A stretch of DNA of 20,417 bases from Usitatibacter sp035624355 (GTDB lineage: Bacteria; Pseudomonadota; Gammaproteobacteria; Burkholderiales; Usitatibacteraceae). Of the stretch, positions 16,013 through 20,417 are shown one piece after another. The DNA is taken from the NCBI GenBank assembly GCA_035624355.1, contig DASPRQ010000005.1, positions 1 to 20,417 of the forward strand, given 5' to 3'. Made by a program: the position numbers and the translations under genes. Position 1 is the stretch's first letter, and each line of letters begins with the position of its first letter. A model generated the notes under the pieces. That model saw nothing but the letters and a program-made list of their open reading frames with translations. It was not told the DNA's origin and searched no databases.

Positions 16013-16021
16013 CCGCGTCGT

Positions 16022-16387
16022 TCAGCCCGGGGCGGCGCGCCGGCGTGGCCCCGCCCCGCCCGTGTCGCTGTGCAGCGACGCGAGGCCGCAGATCGCGACC
16101 ACGAGGCCGGTGGCGAGGAAGCTGAAGGAGGCGGCCACCGGCTCGTCGACGCCCAGGATCCACGGCGCGCCCATCATCGCGAGCCCCAGGACGATCTCGA
16201 CCCAGTCGTCGAGCGGGTCGGGCAGCTCGATGGCCTCGGTCGCGGAGGCGAAGAGCAGCAGGGCGATGACCCCCGCGTACCATGCGCCCGCGTGCCCGAA
16301 GGAGGCGAAGCCCAGGACGAACGGGGAAGCGGCGAGCCACGCCGCGGCGGCGATCGTCACCCCGCACTCCCACAGCCTGCATTTCAT
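16022..16387 (-). CDS. SPW-repeat membrane protein
   Basis: A 121-residue integral membrane protein with two copies of the SPW-type motif: SPFVLGF at 21-27 and APWILGV at 74-80. Each starts or ends a hydrophobic helix, and the overall pattern is four helices (about 8-26, 35-50, 62-80 and 84-104) with a short polar C-terminal tail. SPW-repeat proteins occur widely, with no known function. The ATG at 16385-16387 is preceded on the minus strand by a GGAG ribosome binding site. It is divergent from the ABC exporter and converges on the ribbon-helix-helix gene. The first copy reads SPF rather than SPW, so the assignment rests on the two-copy pattern. Confidence 0.78.
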   Translation of the reverse strand: MKCRLWECGVTIAAAAWLAASPFVLGFASFGHAGAWYAGVIALLLFASATEAIELPDPLDDWVEIVLGLAMMGAPWILGVDEPVAASFSFLATGLVVAICGLASLHSDTGGAGPRRRAAPG

Positions 16388-16443
16388 CGTGCGCGCTCCT
16401 TCGTGATCGATCCATCGTGCGCGCGCGCCGCGGGCGGGGTTTG

Positions 16444-16469
16444 CGGCGCGTCAACGATCCGTCGCGCCG
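16444..16469. repeat. Seven-base inverted repeat between the SPW and ABC exporter genes
   Basis: CGGCGCG at 16444-16450 and CGCGCCG at 16463-16469 are perfect inverted copies separated by 12 bases. They lie between two divergent genes, about 25 bases upstream of the exporter's -10 box. It could be an operator, but in DNA of this composition chance is a real alternative. Confidence 0.3.
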
Positions 16470-16490
16470 GAGCGGACGGTGCCGCGCGGC

Positions 16491-16499
16491 TGCTAACAT
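16491..16499 (+). promoter_or_regulatory. Extended -10 promoter element TGCTAACAT
   Basis: TG-C-TAACAT matches the form of the other TGCTAnnAT boxes in this window. It would start transcription near 16506, leaving almost no leader before the ATG at 16510. Confidence 0.4.
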
Positions 16500-16509
16500 A
16501 CCGGGAGTG

Positions 16510-18360
16510 ATGAGTCCTTCCTCCGGCACCTCGACCCTCGCCGGCCCCTCCCCCGCGAAGAGCATCGCGACGGGCGCCCGCGACGGGGATCTCGGCGTGA
16601 TGCGCCGCCTGCTGCCCTACCTGTGGGAGTTCCGCGGCCGGGTCGCGCTCGCGCTCGTCTTCCTCGTCACCGCGAAGCTCGCCAACATCACGGTGCCCAT
16701 CGTGATGAAGCGCATCGTGGACGGCCTCTCGGGGCCCCGCCAGATGATCGCGGTGCCGGTGACCCTCCTCGCGGCCTACGCGCTGCTGCGCCTGTCGAGC
16801 ACGCTCTTCAACGAGCTGCGCGACATCGTGTTCGTGAAGGTGACCCAGCGCGCGCTGCGGCGCATCGCGCTCGAGGTGTTCCACCACCTGCACGGCCTGT
16901 CGCTGCGCTTCCACCTCGAGCGCCAGACGGGAGGCCTCACGCGCGACATCGAGCGGGGCACGCGCGGCATCTCGACGCTGCTCTCGTTCATGGTGTTCAG
17001 CGTGCTGCCGACCCTGCTCGAGATCGGGCTCGTCACCGGCTTCCTCGTGTGGCGCTTCGACGTGTGGTTCGGCGTGATCACCGTGACGGCGCTCGTCGCG
17101 TACGTCGGGCTCACCTTCACCATCTCGGAATGGCGCACGAGCCACCGGCGCCAGATGAACGAGATGGACTCGAAGGCGAACACCCGCGCGATCGACTCGC
17201 TCCTCAACTACGAGACCGTCAAGTACTTCGGCAACGAGGGGTACGAGGCGGGGCGCTACGACGAGAGCCTGAAGCGCTACGAGACGGCGGTGGTGAAGAG
17301 CGAGACCTCGCTCGGGCTGCTGAACGCCGTGCAGGCGCTGGTGATCGCCGCGGCGGTGTCGCTGCTCATGTGGCGCGCGGCCGAGGGCATCGTCGCGGGG
17401 CGCCTCACGCTCGGCGACCTGGTGATGGTGAACGCGCTGCTCATCCAGCTCTACATCCCCCTCAACTTCCTCGGCGTGATGTACCGCGAGATCAAGCAGG
17501 CCCTCACCGACATGGAGAGGATGTTCCGGCTGCTCTCGGTGAACCGCGAGGTCGAGGACCGCCCGGGGGCGCGCCCGCTCGAGGCGCGCGGCGGGGCGAT
17601 CCGCTTCGAGCACGTGGACTTCAGCTACGACGGCAAGCGCCCCATCCTCGAGGACGTGAGCTTCGAGGTGCCCGCGGGGCGCAAGGTGGCCGTCGTGGGG
17701 CCGAGCGGCTCCGGGAAGTCCACCCTCGCGCGGCTGCTCTTCCGCTTCTACGACGTGGGTGCGGGCCGCATCACCATCGACGGCCAGGACCTGCGCGACG
17801 TGACCCAGGCGAGCGTGCGCTCGGCGATCGGCGTCGTGCCGCAGGACACGGTGCTCTTCAACGACACGATCTACTACAACATCGCCTACGGCCGGCCCGG
17901 GGCGACCCGCGTCGAAATAGAGGACGCCGCGCGCGTGGCGCACATCGCCGACTTCATCGCGTCGCTGCCCGCCGGGTGGGAGACCATGGTCGGCGAGCGC
18001 GGGCTCAAGCTCTCGGGCGGCGAGAAGCAGCGCGTGTCGATCGCGCGCACGCTCCTCAAGAATCCGCCCGTGCTGGTGTTCGACGAAGCCACCTCCGCGC
18101 TCGACTCGCGCACCGAGAAGGCGATCCAGGCCGAGCTCGCCGAGATCGCGCGCGACCACACCACGCTCGTCATCGCGCACCGCCTGTCCACGATCGTGGA
18201 CGCCGACGAGATCCTGGTGCTCGACCACGGCCGCATCGTCGAGCGCGGGACCTTCCGGGGACTCCTCGCCGCTTCGGGCCGCTTCGCCGAGATGTGGCGC
18301 CTGCAGCAGGAGGAAGGGCGCAGGCACGAGCAGGCCGCCGAGGCGGTCGCCCCGGGCTGA
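16510..18360 (+). CDS. Atm1/AtmB-type ABC exporter (fused permease and ATPase)
   Basis: A 616-residue half-transporter with permease and ATPase in one chain, working as a homodimer in the inner membrane. Six helices span about 35-345; the membrane domain has typical Atm1-family sequence such as LSLRFHLERQTGGLTRDIERG and INTRAIDSLLNYETVKYFGNE-like segments. The ATPase domain has Walker A GPSGSGKST (397-405), a Q-loop in VVPQDT, signature LSGGEKQR (501-508), Walker B VLVFDEATSALD (521-532) and the H-loop His557. Atm1-type exporters move glutathione-linked sulfur species or metal-glutathione complexes; substrate here is inferred from family only. The frame is open upstream; ATG 16510 (or GTG 16507) is chosen after the TGCTAACAT box, though ATG 16600, preceded by GGGGA, would also give a complete transporter. 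Confidence 0.9.
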   Translation: MSPSSGTSTLAGPSPAKSIATGARDGDLGVMRRLLPYLWEFRGRVALALVFLVTAKLANITVPIVMKRIVDGLSGPRQMIAVPVTLLAAYALLRLSSTLFNELRDIVFVKVTQRALRRIALEVFHHLHGLSLRFHLERQTGGLTRDIERGTRGISTLLSFMVFSVLPTLLEIGLVTGFLVWRFDVWFGVITVTALVAYVGLTFTISEWRTSHRRQMNEMDSKANTRAIDSLLNYETVKYFGNEGYEAGRYDESLKRYETAVVKSETSLGLLNAVQALVIAAAVSLLMWRAAEGIVAGRLTLGDLVMVNALLIQLYIPLNFLGVMYREIKQALTDMERMFRLLSVNREVEDRPGARPLEARGGAIRFEHVDFSYDGKRPILEDVSFEVPAGRKVAVVGPSGSGKSTLARLLFRFYDVGAGRITIDGQDLRDVTQASVRSAIGVVPQDTVLFNDTIYYNIAYGRPGATRVEIEDAARVAHIADFIASLPAGWETMVGERGLKLSGGEKQRVSIARTLLKNPPVLVFDEATSALDSRTEKAIQAELAEIARDHTTLVIAHRLSTIVDADEILVLDHGRIVERGTFRGLLAASGRFAEMWRLQQEEGRRHEQAAEAVAPG

Positions 18361-18368
18361 GCCTCCGC

Positions 18369-18383
18369 GCGCCGCTACGGCGC
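18369..18383. terminator. Hairpin over the convergent ends of the exporter and hydrolase genes
   Basis: GCGCCG, loop CTA, CGGCGC forms a perfect six-pair stem whose loop is the hydrolase stop codon on the minus strand. The two converging genes are only 14 bases apart. It lacks a T-run and could work in either direction; support is structural only. Confidence 0.3.
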
Positions 18384-19172
18384 CGGCCCGAGCAGGTCGC
18401 GCAGCGCCGCCGTCAGCTCGCGCGGCGCCTCGGTCATCATCGAGTGGCCCGCGTCGAGGGTGACGAGGCGCGCTCCCGGGATGCGGTCGGCGACCGCCTG
18501 GCCCGCCTTCCACGGCGTCATCTGGTCGCGCCGGCCCGCCACGACGAGCGTGGGAACGGCGAGCCGCGCGAGGGCCTCCGGCGCCGGGCGATAGTCCCGG
18601 CAGGCGGCGAGGTCGGCGGCGAGCAGGCCGCTGCGCGCCCGGGCGTTGAGCTGCCGGCTCGTCGCGACGAGGGACATTCCCGGCGCGGCGCTCGCCGCGA
18701 GGGTCGCGAGGCGCGCGTGCCCCCACACCGCTTCCATGTCGAGCGCCGCGGGCGAGTCGTCGCGCGCCGCCGCGAGGAAGGCCTCTCCCACGGCCATGGG
18801 GACCGAGGCTCCGACGAGGGCGAGCCGCGTGACGCGCTCCGGATGCGAGAGCGCCGCCTCGAGCGCCACGAGGGAGCCCATGCTGTGGCCGGCGAGCGCG
18901 ACGCGCTCGAGGCCCGCGGCATCGAGCAGCGCGATGAGCCAGCCGGCCAGCGCCTCGACGCTCGTGCGCGGCGTGCCCGGGCTGCGCCCGTGGGCGGGCA
19001 GGTCGGATGCGACGACCGCGCGGCCGTGGTGCGCGAAGTAGCGCGCCTGCCACTGCCACACGCTGTGGTCGAACGCCGCGCCGTGGACGAAGACGAGGGC
19101 CGGCCGCGACGCGTCGAATTCCACCCCGCCCGTGTACGCGTAGGCCGGGTATCCCTCGACGATGAAGTGCAT
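18375..19172 (-). CDS. Alpha/beta fold hydrolase
   Basis: A 265-residue alpha/beta hydrolase with an apparently complete catalytic set: HGAAFDHSVWQWQ with the oxyanion-hole HG at 30-31, nucleophile elbow GHSMGS (Ser97), Asp217 in GRRDQMTP and His243 in AGHSM. ASDLPAHGRSPG is typical of the family. A helical lid region, about 125-200, separates the two halves. It is probably a cytosolic esterase or C-C hydrolase; the substrate cannot be read from sequence. It is too short and of the wrong type for a MetX acyltransferase. The ATG at 19172 is favoured because the protein aligns from MHFIVEG onward; the frame is open further, inside the upstream gene. It lies 14 bases after the MetY-type gene and is likely co-transcribed. 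Confidence 0.85.
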   Translation of the reverse strand: MHFIVEGYPAYAYTGGVEFDASRPALVFVHGAAFDHSVWQWQARYFAHHGRAVVASDLPAHGRSPGTPRTSVEALAGWLIALLDAAGLERVALAGHSMGSLVALEAALSHPERVTRLALVGASVPMAVGEAFLAAARDDSPAALDMEAVWGHARLATLAASAAPGMSLVATSRQLNARARSGLLAADLAACRDYRPAPEALARLAVPTLVVAGRRDQMTPWKAGQAVADRIPGARLVTLDAGHSMMTEAPRELTAALRDLLGPAP

Positions 19173-19186
19173 GGCGCGCCGGCCGC

Positions 19187-20417
19187 CTACTTGCGCGCCG
19201 CGCGCAGCGCCCGCGCGAGGTCCTCGAGGAGGTCGTCGGGGTGCTCGAGGCCGATCGACAGGCGCACCGTGCCCGGCGTGATCCCGGCGGCGGCGAGCGC
19301 GGCGTCGTCCATGCGGAAGTGGGTCGTGCTCGCCGGATGGATCACGAGCGACTTCGCGTCGCCGATGTTGGCGAGGTGCGAGAAGAGCGCGAGCGACTCG
19401 ATGAAGCGCCGCCCCGCCTCGCGCCCGCCCGCGAGCTCGAAGGAGAGGATCGCGCTCGCGCCGCGCGGGTAGAGGCGCCGGGCGAGGGCGTGGTCGGGGT
19501 GCGACTCGAGGTCCGGATGGTGCACGCGCTCGACGGCCTCGTGCCCCGCGAGGAAGCGCACGACGCGCGCCGTGCTCTCGACGTGGCGCGCCATGCGCAG
19601 CGGCAGCGTCTCCAGCCCCTGGAGGATGTGGAACGCCGTCGCCGGCGCCATGCACGCGCCGAAGTCGCGCAGGCCCTCGCGCCGCGCGCGGAGCAGGAAG
19701 GCCGACGTGGTCGACTCCTCGGCGAAGACCATGCCGTGGAAGCCCTCGTAGGGCTCCGTGAGCGTGGGGAAGCGCTTGTCCGCGGCCCAGTCGAAGCGCC
19801 CGCCGTCCACCAGCACCCCGCCGATCACGATGCCGTGGCCCGAGAGGAACTTGGTCGCCGAGTGCATCACGAGGTGCGCGCCCTGCTCGAACGGGCGTCC
19901 GAGGGTCGGGGTGGTCACCGTCGCGTCCACGAGCAGCGGCACGCGGCGCTCCTCGGCGAGCCGCCCGAGGGCGGGGATGTCCAGCACGTCCACCGAGGGG
20001 TTGCCCACGCTCTCGCCGAAGAGGAGCCGCGTGTCGGGCGTGATCGCCCGCGCCCAGGCCTCGACGTCGCGGGCCGGGACGAACGTGGTGCGGATCCCGA
20101 AGCGGGGGAGCGTGTAGGCGAGGAGGTTGTGGGATCCGCCGTACAGGCTCGCGGAGGCGACCACGTGCCCGCCTTCGCCCAGGAGGGTGGCGATCGCGAG
20201 GTGCAGCGCCGCCTGGCCGCTCGCCGTGGCGACGGCGCCCACGCCGTCCTCGAGCGCCGCCATGCGCTCCTCGAACACCGCGACGGTGGGATTCGAGATG
20301 CGGGAGTACACGTGGCCGGGCGTCTCCATGTCGAAGAGCGCCGCGGCGGTGTCGGTATCCGGGAAGACGAAGGAGGCGGTCTGGTAGATCGGCACCGCCC
20401 GCGCCCCGGTGGCCGGG
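19187..20417 (-). CDS. O-acetylhomoserine sulfhydrylase-type PLP enzyme (5' end cut by window)
   Basis: The C-terminal 410 or so residues of a Cys/Met-metabolism PLP enzyme; the frame runs off the right edge, where it reads PATGARAVPIYQTASFVF, typical of the N-terminal region of MetY. Further landmarks are YSRISNPTVAVFEERMAALE, ASGQAALHLAI, SLYGGSHNLL, LLFGESVGNPSVDVLDI and HSATKFLSGHG with the PLP lysine (codon 19850-19852). SHLANIGDAKSLVIHPASTTH and TPGTVRLSIGLEHPDDLLEDL at the end are characteristic of O-acetylhomoserine sulfhydrylases, which make homocysteine from O-acetylhomoserine and sulfide. The related cystathionine lyases and synthases are shorter and lack this ending. Only a short N-terminal piece (probably 10-20 residues) seems to be missing. 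It is followed by the hydrolase gene on the same strand. Confidence 0.9.
   Translation of the reverse strand, partial: PATGARAVPIYQTASFVFPDTDTAAALFDMETPGHVYSRISNPTVAVFEERMAALEDGVGAVATASGQAALHLAIATLLGEGGHVVASASLYGGSHNLLAYTLPRFGIRTTFVPARDVEAWARAITPDTRLLFGESVGNPSVDVLDIPALGRLAEERRVPLLVDATVTTPTLGRPFEQGAHLVMHSATKFLSGHGIVIGGVLVDGGRFDWAADKRFPTLTEPYEGFHGMVFAEESTTSAFLLRARREGLRDFGACMAPATAFHILQGLETLPLRMARHVESTARVVRFLAGHEAVERVHHPDLESHPDHALARRLYPRGASAILSFELAGGREAGRRFIESLALFSHLANIGDAKSLVIHPASTTHFRMDDAALAAAGITPGTVRLSIGLEHPDDLLEDLARALRAARK

Noticed and set aside
16062..16510. Two plus-strand frames opposite the SPW-repeat gene
   Set aside because: The minus strand has a ribosome binding site, hydrophobic helices and two SPW-type motifs, while the plus frames show no pattern.
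16384..19059. A long minus-strand frame opposite the ABC exporter
   Set aside because: It is a shadow frame; the plus strand encodes complete Walker A, signature and Walker B motifs.

Overview
The window is high-GC (roughly two-thirds or more G+C) bacterial chromosome, densely coding on both strands, with no RNA genes, insertion sequences, CRISPR arrays or phage genes that I can see. Gene content suggests a betaproteobacterium: Qor, a DUF1269 membrane protein, DUF2889 next to sucCD, a CHASE2 Ser/Thr kinase and an NAD-linked molybdenum/tungsten formate dehydrogenase. Genus cannot be fixed from this alone. Both edges cut a gene: a formyltransferase on the left and a MetY-type PLP enzyme on the right.

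Layout. (1) 3-3403, plus strand: 3' end of a formyltetrahydrofolate-hydrolase-like formyltransferase, NADPH:quinone reductase qor, a two-helix DUF1269 membrane protein, and an ornithine cyclodeaminase-family protein. (2) 3495-6675, plus strand: a CHASE2-TM-TPR-Ser/Thr kinase whose stop overlaps the start of a DUF2889 gene. (3) 6779-8883: sucC-sucD, succinyl-CoA synthetase. (4) 8915-14863: a ModE-HTH/periplasmic-binding-like regulator on the minus strand, divergent from a two-gene formate dehydrogenase operon in which the NuoE-like and NuoF-like subunits are fused. (5) 14944-16387: an SPFH/band-7 membrane protein, a 59-residue ribbon-helix-helix protein, and a convergent SPW-repeat membrane protein. 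(6) 16510-18360: an Atm1-type ABC exporter. (7) 18375-20417, minus strand: an alpha/beta hydrolase downstream of the truncated MetY-type gene.

How the parts fit. The formate dehydrogenase would oxidise formate to CO2 and pass electrons through seven Fe-S clusters and FMN to NAD+. The divergent regulator has a Mo/W-regulator-like fold and probably controls it. The shared control region carries an FNR-like dyad, a tandem octamer and a strong leader hairpin. The formyltransferase at the left edge may release formate from 10-formyl-THF, but it is about 10 kb away and the link is only metabolic. SucCD is housekeeping TCA cycle.

The points most worth a second look are the probable CTG start of the regulator, the fds promoter architecture, the SPFH/ribbon-helix-helix pair with a perfect palindrome in its promoter, the kinase with repeated Thr-hydrophobic motifs before its catalytic domain, and a short in-frame insertion in SucC. 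I found no clear evidence of a wholly new multi-gene system.
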